Of a stretch of 64,000 nucleotides of DNA, positions 11,196 to 21,754 are shown in pieces. The stretch spans positions 1,019,501 to 1,083,500 of the forward strand of contig CM035164.1 of the NCBI GenBank assembly GCA_020205615.1. The letters are read 5' to 3'. Below the pieces are notes generated by a model. It saw only the letters and a list, made by a program, of their open reading frames with translations. It was not told where the DNA came from and searched no databases. The translations under genes and the position numbers were made by a program. Every line of letters starts with the position of its first letter. Position 1 is the first letter of the stretch. This DNA comes from Panax quinquefolius. Its lineage: Eukaryota > Streptophyta > Magnoliopsida > Apiales > Araliaceae.

Positions 11196-11439
11196 TGAAA
11201 CAACCCGGGTCAAATTCCGAGTCCGGAATAAATCTCGGGTCAAATCCCAAGTTTGAATCGAATCAAATCCATCAAAATAAGGCCTCAAACTACTGGCCCA
11301 ATAGTATCTTCTTGGGTCATCTTAGCCCACCACAGGCTCCCAAAAGGTCATCACTTGAAGGTACTATTGGTAGTTACTTAATTCCTTATATGCAGACAAA
11401 TTTTTTTCCTATCTTTCGATGTGGGACTGGGGTGTTACA
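11196..11439 (+). mobile_element. Solo LTR with perfect target-site duplication
   Basis: 244 bp, beginning TGAAACAACCCGGG and ending GGACTGGGGTGTTACA, flanked on both sides by TAAAT (11191-11195 and 11440-11444). The terminal GATGTGGGACTGGGGTG phrase is common at the 3' ends of plant LTRs. No internal sequence is attached, so the element was lost by LTR-LTR recombination. The open frame across it is not a gene. Confidence 0.75.
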
Positions 11440-11629
11440 TAAATAAGCTTAACTAACATTATATAAAATTAAAAATATATATATTTTAAAAAATATGGAA
11501 GATTAGGCTCCAGCATCCATATGCAACTCCGCTTGAAATAAAGTGCGACTTAAATTTAAGGTATTGTGAAAACATAATTCAACCCCAAACTGCAAGCAAG
11601 GATGTTTAAATTAACCAACACAGACAAAA

Positions 11630-11631
<2 letters not shown>

Positions 11632-11677
<46 letters not shown>
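11632..11677. repeat. (AAT)n microsatellite
   Basis: About 15 ATA/AAT units, uninterrupted. Confidence 0.95.
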
Positions 11678-11680
<3 letters not shown>

Positions 11681-11849
11681 GTTTACATATAAATAATATA
11701 TAAACCAATAAATGTGTCAAAAAAGCAGCTCAATTCATCTAAGATCCCTCGTTAGATTTTTCAACACTGCTGGTTCATAGTGAAGGTGATGAAAGTTTTT
11801 TATAAGTTTTTTGTATGATAGAGATTGGAGAATTCTAAAAACGTAATAA

Positions 11850-12157
11850 AAATAAATAACAAAGAGCTCCAATTTTACCTCTTCATTACCCCAAGTCATC
11901 AATTCCTTAGAGGGTTGGGGCCGATATATCAAAGACTTTAGGCCTATAAGCTTAATAGGGAGTTTGTATAAGTTGTTGGTTAAAACTTAAAAGTCCATTC
12001 GTTTCGACTGAGAGTGGTGGGTTCCCTTGTGTAGAGGTTTCAAAATGCCTTTATATGGGCAACCGCTCTTATTGCTAACAAGTGCTTAGTAGATAGACTC
12101 AATCAGATGAGCTAGGAATGTTTTGTAAACTAGATATCAAAAAGGCATATTGCCATT
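11850..12157 (+). pseudogene. L1-type LINE reverse transcriptase, N-terminal part
   Basis: One frame reads DFRPISLIGSLYKLLVKT at about 11935-11985, the diagnostic fingers motif of plant L1-like reverse transcriptases. After frameshifts, FCKLDIKKAY follows at about 12121-12150, corresponding to the palm-entry motif with the first catalytic Asp. The coding is broken by stops and indels. The frame is cut at 12157 by the hAT-like element and resumes at about 17846. No endonuclease domain is recognised upstream, so the LINE may be 5' truncated, as is usual. Confidence 0.7.
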
Positions 12158-12480
12158 CTAAGAAGCAGGGGTGAGGCTATCCCTGCCGCACTGCGCACCA
12201 GGTGCATTTGGGTGCAGGTGCACGGGGTGCGGCATGGGTGCGCCATGTCCCTGTATTCTACTTCACGTGTGCATTGGGATGCGGCTAAGGGGGTGCGACG
12301 ATGGCACACTTCGTAATTATGGGGGGAAAAGGGAAATGAAATCAACTTCGCATAGGGAATTAAGGCTAAAATACTTACCTTTTAGGGAGAACTGGACAAG
12401 CAGATAGAGGGAGAACCGGAGATTGGCTACTTCGCAGACTTTGGAGACCCTCTGTATGTCATCTTCTCTCTTCCTCTTTC

Positions 12481-12687
12481 TGTCAGCATGAGCTGCATTT
12501 TCTATTTTAGAATAGCTGTTAGTTAGGCTAAATATTAGGATAATTGATTGTAATCCCATAGTTTAGGGTAATTTCATATTTGAGATAATGTATTTCTTGC
12601 TCTCCAATCTTGTATTCATCTATATATTCTTCTTGTAGAGAAGAATAAAAATATAACGAATATAGAATTCTTACTATATTGTTGACA
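12481..12687 (+). repeat. copia 5' LTR
   Basis: Starts TGTCAGCATGAGCTG and ends ATATTGTTGACA. It contains ATCTATATATTC, a possible TATA box, and an AATAAA signal. Confidence 0.93.
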
Positions 12688-12699
12688 TGGTATCAAAAC
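12688..12699 (+). other. copia primer-binding site
   Basis: TGGTATCAAAAC directly follows the 5' LTR and resembles the complement of initiator Met tRNA. Confidence 0.85.
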
Positions 12700-12753
12700 T
12701 GTTTTAAGAATTTTTTTCCCGTATTTCGAACTTTATTCCTGTTGTTAGTCTAA

Positions 12754-13626
12754 ATGGCAATTACTTCGGACACAACCATCGTACCAACCTCAACTCTGGA
12801 ACCGCAGATCATAGTTCATCAAGACAATTCTGTACTTCCAATTGGAATTATACTGGATGAGACTAATTACTCGTTATGGTCTCAACTCATGGAGATGCGA
12901 ATTTGCGCTCGTAACAAGGCTGGGTATCTCACCGGAGAAGCGAAAAAACCCGCACCTGGAGATCCAAAGTTGGAAGCATGGATAACCGAGAACCATCGAG
13001 TCAAGAGTTGGCTCATTGACTCGATGAGCCCATCGTTGATGTAACGATTTATTCGTCTTCCCACGGCTATAGAGATATGGGAGGTGGTGTCTAGAACCTT
13101 CTATGACGGATCGGATGAAACGTGCATTTTTGAATTGAATCAGAAGTCTTTTTCTACCAAGCAGAATGGCCGCCCTCTGCCAACGTACTATAATGAACTT
13201 GTTGCTATTTTTCAGGAGATTGATCACAGGACTATGTCACATGCAGGAACAGTTGAAGGAGTGGTTTAATTGCACTCGGCCATGACAAGGCTTCGAGTTC
13301 ATATTTTTCCAAGCGGACTTGACTCTGTTTTTGAACAGGTTCGTGGAGAAATCTTGCGAAAGGATCCAAAGCTTGACCTCAAGAATGCGTATGCATATGT
13401 TCGGAGAGAGTATCAGCAGAAGCAGACGATGGGAGGATCTCATCAAATTTCTGAGAGCTCGGCGATGATAGCCAATCGAACTCGTCAAGGACCACCATCA
13501 GGTCTTTCGAAAAATAGGAGTAATCTAGCTACTGGAAAATCTGGAGGGCTAGTATGTACTCATTGTGGTGAATCGGGCCATTCGAAACAACGATGCTATG
13601 AGATTATTGGCTATCCTGACAGGTGA
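12754..13626 (+). pseudogene. copia gag (nucleocapsid) with two internal stops
   Basis: The ATG at 12754 opens a UBN2-type gag: DETNYSLWSQLMEMRICARN and WITENHRVKSWLIDSM are typical of copia gag. The same frame is interrupted by TAA at 13042 and 13267. It then ends with the zinc knuckle CTHCGESGHSKQRCYE (C-X2-C-X4-H-X4-C) just before a TGA at 13624. In living elements gag runs unbroken into protease. Confidence 0.88.
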
Positions 13627-13668
13627 GATTTTACAAAGAAGCCTCGAAAGAATATTGGAGGAAAAGTC

Positions 13669-14142
13669 ATGGTGACTTCTACGAAAGAGGAACAAGTGCA
13701 ACCTACAGCAAATGTTGTTCACCCAGGTATACTTGGTAAAGCTTCTGTACTATCTGCGACTTCTACAAATAGTACTTGGATTATTGATACAGGTGCATCC
13801 GATCATATGACTAGGGACTCTGGTCAATTAAAATCTCTTAAACCTCCTTCTCAGACAGTTATTTCCACAGATAATAGTAGTACCTCTCTTATTACTGGGG
13901 AGGGATCCATCACTTTGTCCGACTCTCTCACCTTAGATACTGTTCTTGTTGTTCCATCCCTTGAACATAACCTTCTTTCTGTTAGCCAAATTACCTCTAC
14001 CCTTGCATGCACTGTAATTTTTTGGCCTTCCTTTTGTGTTTTTCAGGACATTCTAACCCGGAAGATTCTTGGTTATGGTGTTAGACGAGGCAAACTTTAC
14101 TATTTAGAGTTGACAGAAAAAGGGGGGTCAAAGTTCAGTTAG
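13669..14142 (+). pseudogene. copia aspartic protease
   Basis: Same frame as gag. The catalytic motif WIIDTGASDHMT is intact, and VPSLEHNLLSVSQI follows, as expected for copia proteases. A stop at 14140 separates it from integrase. Confidence 0.88.
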
Positions 14143-15281
14143 GCGAATCAAACAAGCACTGAAGATAAAGCTCGAGCAACCGTATGGTTATGGCACCGAA
14201 GGCTAGGGCATCTCTCATTTGGTTATCTTAAGAAGTTACAACCGCATTTGTTTTCGGGTTTTAGTAATGTAGACTTTCATTGTGAAATTTGTGAACTGGC
14301 TAAGAGCCATCGAATTTCTTATTTACCAAGTTTGAATAAAAGTTCAGAACCTTTTGCAGTTATTCACTCGGATGTTTGGGGTCCTGAAAAAATTCCTTCA
14401 CTCTCTAATTCTCATTATTTTGTTACGTTTATGATGAATGTACTCGAATGACCTGGATATCTCTTCTTCGAAATAAGAGTGATGTAGGTATAGCTTTTCA
14501 GGAATTTCATAAAATGGTGACGACTAAATACCAAAGGAAGATTCATACGCTTCAATCTGACAATGGTAAAGAGTTTGTGGATAAGTTTGTTGGCAATTTT
14601 CTGGGCCACCATGGAATTCGACATCAAACCTCATGCACCTATACTCCACAGCAAAATGGGCTGGCAGAGCGAAAGAATAGACAGATTATGGAAATACTTC
14701 GAGCCTCTCTTTTTGGCATGAATATGCCAAAGTTCTATTGGGGTGAGACAGTGAAATCAGCTGCCTATTTAATCAACCGAACACCATCTAGTGTGATAAA
14801 GTTCCAAACTCCCCAACAAAAGATGCAATCTTTGCTTTCCGTTCCTCATCTCCCGAATCTTGAACCACGAGTGTTTGGATGTACAGTATATGTTCACGTG
14901 CCTAAAGTTCTGCGGAGTAAACTTGATCCATGCGCAAAACGGTGCGTCTTTGTAGGCTACTCGGAGTTTCAGAAGGGATATCGGTGTTACGATCCTCACA
15001 CCCGGAAGTTACATGTGACATTGGATGCTTCATTTCATGAATTAGAACCATACTATTCAAGGGGAGTTTGTGGGTCTTCTCTTCAGGACAATGAAGAGAA
15101 TAAAGATGGTGGAAAGGAATTATTCGAATTGGAGGAAAATGGGAAATTATTCGAATTGGAGGAAAATGGGGGATGTGTTGAAGGCTCAGCTCCAATTCGC
15201 CCAATATCCCAGGCTGTGGTGCTAACCCAAAATTGTTCACAGAACAGAGAAGTTCTAGCAATGACCCCTCTTCGCTTCTAG
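14143..15281 (+). pseudogene. copia integrase (frameshifted)
   Basis: The zinc-binding part reads HRRLGHLSFGYLKK and CEICELAKSHR (HHCC). The catalytic residues are visible in HSDVWGP, LQSDNGKEF and TPQQNGLAERKNRQ (D, D, E). A missing base near 14430 shifts the frame between the first and second Asp. The conserved KCVFVGY-type segment appears as RCVFVGYSEFQKGYRCYDP. A short internal duplication (KELFELEENG, KLFELEENG) is present near 15115-15165. The frame is lost again near 15235. Confidence 0.88.
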
Positions 15282-16547
15282 AGTTGCCCACGTCTACACC
15301 ATTAACCGAAGAATCAACCCAAAATGGTCTTCCTCTTGTAAATTTGAATCCCATTCTTGATGAACCTAATGAATTTCCTGTCCTTGTAGAAGACGTAACC
15401 AATAAATATCCACAGAGGTCAAATAGGGGAGTCCCGAAGAAACAATATGAACCTGATCCCAAAGCCAAGATTAAGTACCCAATTAGTAATTACGTTTCCA
15501 CCCATAGGTTGTCAGAATCGTATGCATTTTCTGTTAATCAATTGTCCACTGTGTCTTCCTAGTAATGTACAGGAAGCATTGGCGGATTCAAAGTGGACTA
15601 GGGCAATGAATGAAGAAATGGAGGCTCTTCAGAGGAATAACACTTGGGAACTTTGTCCATTACCAAAAGGGAAGAAGACAGTTGGGTGTAGATGGGTGTT
15701 CACAATAAAACTCAAAGTTGATGACAGTATCGATAGGTACAAAGCGAGGTTAGTTGCGAAGGGGTATACACAGAAATATGGAGTGGATTACCAAGAAACT
15801 TTTGCTCCGGTTGCAAAAATTAATACCATCCGCATTCTTATATCTATAACGGCAAATCGAGATTGGCCTTTGCAACAATTCGACATCAAGAACGCTTTCC
15901 TCAATGGAGATTTAGAGGAAGAAGTCTACATGGAGTTACCACCTGGAGCTAAACGCAAATCTTCGTGTAGAACTAAAGTATGTAAATTGAAGAAGGCGTT
16001 GTATGGTCTGAAGCAGTCACCCCGGGCTTGGTTCGGAAGGTTCTCCTCCACAATGAAAGAATTTGGCTATAAGCAAAGTAATTCGGATCACACTTTGTTT
16101 ATAAAACACAAAGAGGGGAAGGTAACGGTATTGATTGTATATGTGGATGATATGGTCTTGATAGGAGATAATCCAGGTGAGAGAAAAGCATTACAAGAGT
16201 ATTTGACATCAAAATTTGAAATGAAAGATCTTGGTCAACTTAAGTACTTCTTAGGAATCGAGGTCTCAAGGTCGAAGGCCAGAATATCCCTATCACAACA
16301 AAAATATGTGCTAGATATTTTAACTGAGACTGGAATGTTAGCTTGTAAACCTATAGAGACACCTATTGAGATGAACCACAAGCTTGGAGAATATGTGGAT
16401 CAGGTCCCAACTGACAAGGGACGTTATCAACGGTTAGTTGGGAAACTAATCTATCTGTCACATACAAGGCCAGACATAGCCTATGCAGTAAGTGTGGTCA
16501 GCCAATTCATGCATACACCGAGTGAAGAACGAAGATCCACCTTCTGA
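15233..16547 (+). pseudogene. copia reverse transcriptase
   Basis: After a linker in another frame (15233-15562), the domain runs in one frame to 16547. Motifs: WVFTIKLKVD, KARLVAKGYTQKYGVDYQET, QQFDIKNAFLNGDLEEEVYM (first catalytic Asp) and LIVYVDDMVLIG (YVDD, catalytic). KYFLGIEVSRSK and RYQRLVGKLIYLSHTRPDIA follow. It ends abruptly at about 16535, where roughly 30 codons leading into RNase H are missing. Confidence 0.92.
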
Positions 16548-17013
16548 TTGGGCTGGGAATCAGACTAATAGGAGATCCACATCGGGTTACTTTACTTTTG
16601 TAGAAGGTAATCTTGTCACCTAAAGAAGCAAGAAACAGAATGTGAATGTGGTTGCTAGATCAAGTGCGGAAGCTGAATATCGAGGTATGGCTCATGGTGT
16701 ATGTGAATTACTATGGGTTAAAAATGTTTTACACGATTTGGGGATTGATTATGAGAAACCTATGAGTTTACATTGTGATAATAAGGTCGCCATTGAAATT
16801 GCACATAATCCGGTTCAACATGATTGTACAAAACATGTTGAAGTTAACCGTCATTTTATTAAGGAGAATCTTGATCGAAAAGTTATACAATTTCCGTTTG
16901 TTCGATCTGAAGACCAGTTGGTTGACGTACTCGCGAAGGCAGTTTCAGGAGGCAGTTTCAGGAGGCAGTTTCAGGAAGGGTGTTCCATGATGCAATTAGC
17001 AAGTTGGGCATGA
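16548..17013 (+). pseudogene. copia RNase H, disrupted at both ends
   Basis: Resumes as DWAGNQTNRRSTSGYFTFVE, has a stop at 16621-16623, then ARSSAEAEYRGMAHGVCELL, LHCDNKVAIEIAHNP and TKHVEVNRHFIKENL, with acidic active-site residues present. The C-terminus is altered by a 13-bp repeat expansion, so the element's original ending (VFHDAISKLGMIDIYAPT) is now out of frame. Confidence 0.9.
16938..16976 (+). repeat. 13-bp triplicate in copia RNase H
   Basis: Three exact copies of GGCAGTTTCAGGA. Two extra copies add 26 bases and shift the frame at the end of the polyprotein. Confidence 0.9.
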
Positions 17014-17032
17014 TAGATATCTATGCTCCAAC

Positions 17033-17043
17033 TTGAGGGGGAG
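17033..17043 (+). other. copia polypurine tract
   Basis: TTGAGGGGGAG immediately precedes the 3' LTR. Confidence 0.85.
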
Positions 17044-17250
17044 TGTTAGCATGAGCTGTATTTTCTATTTTAGAATAGCAGTTAGTTAGGCTAAATATTA
17101 GGATAATTGATTGAAATCCCATAGTTTAGGGTAATCTCATATTTAAGGTAATGTATTTCTTGCTCTCCAATCTTGTATTCATCTATATATTCTTCTTGTA
17201 GAGAAGAATAAAAATATAACGAATATAGAATTCTTACTATATTGTTGACA
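17044..17250 (+). repeat. copia 3' LTR
   Basis: 207 bp, TGTTAGCATGAGCTG ... ATATTGTTGACA, collinear with the 5' LTR. Confidence 0.93.
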
Positions 17251-17838
17251 CTTTCTTCGCTCCTCTCTCTCTCTCTCTCTTTCTTCGACGACTTTTTTTT
17301 CTCTCCTTATGTTCTGTTTGGGTTAGGACTCTTTTTCTCTCCTTATCGTTCTGTTTGGCTTATGAGTCCTATGACTTATGTTCAATATTACTCTACTAGT
17401 AATTAATATTAGTATATTATTAGTAATTAATATTCTTTTTTCTGTTTGGGTTATGTACCAGTACTATTAGTGATCAATATTTTTTAATTTTTTTCTGTTT
17501 TTATTTTACTGAATACGTGGCAAATGGCAATTAATGAATTAAAGTTTTTAACTATTATGTCGAGGAGTTTTGTGTGACTTTATGGTTTCATGTTTGTTTT
17601 ACTATTTTAGTATTGTATAAATTAGTCTTCACAATGATTAAATTATGTATTTTGTTGGATTTGCATGAAGTATTTAGTTTTGTGAATATTTTTTTAATAT
17701 ATATATAAAAAAAAACGCACCTGAATCCCCGTATTTTCAAATTTAACGAACTCCCATATCCCCGACCTGCTCACCCATATCCCCGCATATCCCCGAACTG
17801 CTCACCCATATCCCCGCACCCGAATCCTTGCTTCTTAG

Positions 17839-19100
17839 CTACCGTTAACAAGGAGTTTTTACTTTTACATATCATAGAGGATGGGATTTGGGGGAAGGTG
17901 GATTAGAGCCTGCATTTCATCTATTAAATATGATGTCCTTTTAATGAATGGGTATTATGAGGATTCTTGGTACATTCTTCAGGGGATCTCTTATATCCAT
18001 TCATTTTGGGCATGGAGGCTCAGAGTAAATTGATTATTAAAGCAAAGGGGGAGGCCTGCAGGATGGGTTTATTGTTGGAATGAAGGACTCTTCTACTGTC
18101 ACAGTTTCTCATCTTCTATTTGCAGATGACTCAATTGTTTTTGTGGGAAAAAGGAGGAGCACTTGGAACACGTTAGGTTGGTTATCTTTAAGGAAAATTT
18201 AGGAAAGCCAATGTTCGAAAGAGTTCTTGTATTCCAATTGGTTGAGTTCAGGACATTGATAGATGGCTTGATTGTGGAGTTGATGTTTTTCCTTCGACCT
18301 ATTTTGGGGCTGCCTTAGGGGCAAGGTACAAGTTTATATATGCATGGGATCCTCTGGTATAAAGGTTTGACAAGTGGTTGCCCGGATATAAGGGGATTTA
18401 CCTTCCAAAGGGAGGATAGTTTACATTGAATAAGAGTCCTTTGTCTAGTGTATCGACCTATTCTTTTATTGCTTCCGCTGCCAATTTCAATTCACATTAA
18501 ACTAGAGAGGATTAAAATGAGCTTTTGTTGAGGGGAGCTGGGGGGGAATTTGAATATCATTTTTAGAATGATGTTGGTGGTTGGTCTTCGGGGATTAGAA
18601 ACCTCTGTTTGTGCAATCAAGCGCTGAGAGGGAAGTGGTCGTGGAGAATTATGGCGGAGCTAGGGATTTTCAGGAAGAGAGTGCTAGTGGTCGTTTTGGG
18701 GAGAATAAGTTTGATTGGAAGACGACGTTTTGAGGTTGCTTCATGGGGTTGGCCTGCGAAAATCTATTGCAAGAGGGGGAGTGGAATTCAGAAAGCATAT
18801 TTGTTTGTTCATTAGTGATGGGGCTAGAGTGAGCTTTAGGCATGATCCTTGGTGCAGTGAGTGAGAACCATTATGTGAGTTCTTCCCGGGCTTATTCCAA
18901 ATTATGTTGACAAAGGATGCAGAGTAGCAGATGTGAGCTTTGCAGTACATAGAAATCAGGTTTGGACTCCCAGTTTTACACGTCATTTTCTAGATTCTGA
19001 GTTGGAAGGCTGTGGAATCCTTTTTAAACTTATTTTGTGGACTGCACTTGCGGAAATTGAGAAAGGACCGGGGGATACATTGCAATGAAAAGGAAATGAA
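17839..19100 (+). pseudogene. L1-type LINE reverse transcriptase, remainder (decayed)
   Basis: Continuation of the LINE after the hAT-like insert. In shifting frames: VNKEFLLL, MGFGGRWIRACISS, then VSHLLFADDSIVFVGK at about 18090-18155, where FADD is the catalytic motif. Further on come GIRNLCLCNQALRGKWSWRI (18594-18650) and DGARVSFRHDPWC with EVADVSFAVHRNQVWTPSF (18820-18975), the C-terminal block of plant L1 elements. Many stops and frameshifts. The 3' end is unclear; similarity fades by about 19100. Confidence 0.75.
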
Positions 19101-19503
19101 AACGGTATATTTTCAGTCAACGACTTCTATCAGAGTAATCAGATATCTCATGGACCTAGCAAACCGCATATTGGTACTTACATACCCAAATATGGTACTC
19201 TTAATTACTAGTACTCTAATATAGCGTGTAGAAATTATTTCTTCGTCACCGGCTTTAACCTATGTAACTTGCTTCTAAAAAGTTTTTTTCAGTAAAATAG
19301 CACAACAAGACGATCACCAAATTCGATGAAGATGAGCAACATAACAACTAACACAGAGAATTGCAGAACATCTTCTATAAAGTTGTTAGCACCAGAGTAT
19401 CATAACTAGACTGAGAGAAATTGCACAATTGGAAATTACCGATTAATGTTTCTGACAAATTCAACATTATAAGTAACTCAAATGATAGAATGAGTCAAGG
19501 AGA

Positions 19504-19670
19504 GAGAGCAGATCCCCTGTCCCCAAATTTCCTGTCCCCTTGTGTCCCTCCACTTAAATTTTGACACATAGTCTTTTACTTAACACTAATTAATTTTAAA
19601 ATTAAATAAAAGGACATGTGTTAAAATTTAAGTGGGGGACAGAGAATTTGGGGACAGAGGATCTGCTCTC
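19504..19670. mobile_element. Mutator-type MITE with 10-bp target duplication
   Basis: 167 bp with long near-perfect terminal inverted repeats. The left end is GAGAGCAGATCCCCTGTCCC and the right end, reversed, GAGAGCAGATCCTCTGTCCC, extending about 60 bp with a few mismatches and one small gap. It is flanked by identical ten-base copies GTCAAGGAGA (19494-19503 and 19671-19680). Long inverted repeats beginning GAGA plus a 9-11 bp duplication are the mark of Mutator-like elements. No coding capacity. Confidence 0.85.
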
Positions 19671-19680
19671 GTCAAGGAGA

Positions 19681-20338
19681 CACTAATAGTCCCATGTCTT
19701 AAACCGGGGTTCAATGCAATTCGGATTACCAATGACAAACACACTCAGTCCAAAAAGTGGTAGTCGGTGAGGTGCCAATTTCATTTATTACCCAATCAAT
19801 CCACTTCCTTTCGAAACCCAAATCAAAAACATACCCTATTTCTTATTAGGTTCAACCTTCAATCAGAGCATTAGGAGATGATAACATATTAAATTTTTTA
19901 GTTTTAAGGGGTGAGCAGATCAAGAATTGTTTTTACTACCCAAATGCATGTATAAGCAATCACAGACTCTAATTTATTTTCTCATGTCATGAAATCATTA
20001 AAAAAAATATTTATCCATCCATTGTTTTACATGGTAAATTATTTTAAAATCTTTTAACTGCAGCGGAAAATCATGGTCCTAACAATTATCCAATCTGGAA
20101 TTCTGAACTTACAATCTAAAAATTAACAAAATCACTAAATCCCACCGTTTGATGAAATGAACAGCAAAAGCACTAAATTTCCTGACATGACTTACAACAG
20201 AATTTTTATTATTGAACCAAATCACCCAACATAAAATTGACATAAAAGATAAATAATTGAAAAAACAACTATTTGCAATGAATTAAAGGATTTTTAAAAA
20301 TTGATGGAGTTTACAAATACAATGGGTGAAGGCACAAC
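19681..20338. other. Non-coding sequence, nothing recognised
   Basis: AT-rich. No open frame of note. If the candidate exon at 20339-20393 is real, this is intron. Confidence 0.4.
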
Positions 20339-20393
20339 CTGCTGAAAGCACTGCAGAACGGTGCTGTTTGACGCATGTAAACACATTCCTCAT
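20339..20393 (-). other. Candidate first coding exon of the ABC1K gene (speculative)
   Basis: On the minus strand an ATG at 20393-20391 opens MRNVFTCVKQHRSAVLSA and then one base before a weak donor, CAG|GTTGTG. That phase (G|) fits the CT start of the exon at 10392, giving alanine at the junction. An in-frame stop lies ten codons upstream. The peptide is basic and hydrophobic but short for a transit peptide, and several ATGs lie farther 5' in other frames. The intron would be about 10 kb and hold all the nested elements between. Confidence 0.2.
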
Positions 20394-21577
20394 GGGCCAG
20401 TTCTGAATAGACGAATTGATTCAGAATTCATGAACCCATTATTGGGTATCGCATTTGACACTGTACACAGCTCTAAAAAGCGATCAATTTCAGTGCCCAG
20501 AAACTGTTTGAATAAATGGCCCAAAGAGAATTTATATGTATATGAATATGTAGAAAGGGCAGAGAGAAGGATAGAGGATGGCGGTGTTTGCTTGAGAATA
20601 TAGGGAGGAGTAAGAGGAAATATACGAAGGGGAAGAAGCAGCTTGAGGGACTGCCACGTTCTTAACCGTTTGGGTAACAACGCATTTAAATGTTTTTTTT
20701 TTCACTTTACTTTAATAACTTATAAATCACTAATTAAATTTTTTTTACTCACTCAACTTTAATTTATTTATAAAAATTCAAATTTTCGTTATAAACGTTA
20801 ATTATTTTAAAGGAAAAGTAATGTGTTCAGCGCCATGTCCCACTTAATCCTAGTTGGAGTCAAGTTGTAATTGATTTTAACACCTAAACTATAACCCACC
20901 CATGAAAAGTAAACCTACCCTAACAAAGATCTAAACCACCGATAAATTATGCCTTATAGCGCAATCATACAATCAAATCACATAAATGATGCGGAAGCGT
21001 AATAAAAAGGAATTTAAAATTTTTCATACAAACAATCACCATGATCATACTTTGTGCTCAATTATCAATTCAATAGAAAATAGATGGAGATTAAATTCAC
21101 ACCCTTGTATAATCTAAATTCCTCAGGTACGAATTTACCTCCAATTCCTTTTCACAGGTTTGATTCCTTGATCAACGTTAGCCATCTAGGTGTTTGACCT
21201 CTAGGAGTAATGTGTGTTTGACCTCTAGAGGTAATCAACCAAGGAGAACAAATATTTAAGAAGATGAGTGTTTGGTAAAACTCTAGATTCTATGTGTGTC
21301 TTGTGTCCCTAATCCATAATTGTTGGGATTTCGGCACATCAAAGCAACGCACAGCGGAATATAAATTGAACAAATCAAAAAATAATTTCTGAAACCCAAA
21401 ATAGGATCCATGCGAAACATATATTAATTCAGTGTTAAGAGATTATACATATTATGAAATCGCTTTTGAAACGCTTCGAATCTCCAACACAATTCCTCAC
21501 GAAAATACGTCTCTATGGTATCCACACGAACGCACGTGAACCGCCGCACGATTCTGCAAAGGGAGCTGCGGTACTAG
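20394..21577. other. Non-coding sequence with possible old LTR scraps
   Basis: Phrases such as GATGCGGAAGCGTAATAA (about 20990) and CGCACAGCGGAATATAAATT (about 21340) look like decayed ends of copia LTRs, but no paired ends or coding remains were found. Confidence 0.35.
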
Positions 21578-21754
21578 TGTGACGCCCCCAAAATAGATAT
21601 ACATCATCCATCTTGAGTCGCCAAATACATGGTACAAAATTCAAATACAACTTAATTATACAACAGTCGTTTAAAATACGACAAAACATAATCTAAGAGT
21701 TTTAATAAGAATACCGTCATCTAGACAATATCCACACTCAATGGAGTTCTCATT
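21578..21754 (-). repeat. Fragment of a gypsy LTR 3' end
   Basis: Begins TGTGACGCCCCCAAAATAGA on the plus strand, the reversed end of an A-type LTR, and is alignable to the first 175 bp of the LTRs at 21755 and 62674. It is cut off at 21754 where element A begins. It shares TAGACAATATCCA with the 62674 copy but not with A, so it is closer to H. Its missing remainder was not found. Confidence 0.6.

Larger units (their letters stand above)
12481..17250 (+). mobile_element. Ty1/copia retrotransposon, full length but decayed
   Basis: 4770 bp, with two 207 bp LTRs, a primer-binding site, gag, protease, integrase, reverse transcriptase, RNase H and a polypurine tract in copia order. It is flanked by a perfect CTTTC duplication (12476-12480 and 17251-17255). 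By my count the LTRs differ at seven positions. The frame has four in-frame stops (13042, 13267, 13624, 14140), frameshifts near 14430 and 15235-15560, a deletion near 16535 and a repeat expansion near the 3' end, so it cannot encode a working polyprotein. Very short LTRs fit the Ale/Retrofit-like group; that assignment is tentative. Confidence 0.93.
12158..17838. mobile_element. hAT-like nonautonomous DNA element, split by a copia retrotransposon
   Basis: The ends are inverted: CTAAGAAGCAGGG on the left and, reversed, CTAAGAAGCAAGG on the right. The neighbouring eight bases, TTGCCATT and CTACCGTT, agree at five of eight positions with three transitions, consistent with an old 8 bp duplication. 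The subterminal regions are GC-richer and repetitive: GGTGC units on the left (12198-12240) and CCCATATCCCCG units on the right (about 17750-17820), typical of hAT elements. Without the copia insert the element is about 906 bp and has no transposase. Its insertion splits a LINE reverse transcriptase, which defines its limits independently. The superfamily is inferred. Confidence 0.55.

Noticed and set aside
12130..12559. Several overlapping frames around the hAT-like left end
   Set aside because: Conflicting strands, no motifs, located in transposon ends and the copia LTR.
14902..15468. 188-codon minus-strand frame
   Set aside because: Antisense shadow of copia integrase and linker.
20390..20680. 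96-codon minus-strand frame, Leu/Ser rich, as a transit-peptide exon
   Set aside because: No ATG start that fits, and its frame stops before any donor that would join to the kinase exons. It may be 5' untranslated sequence.
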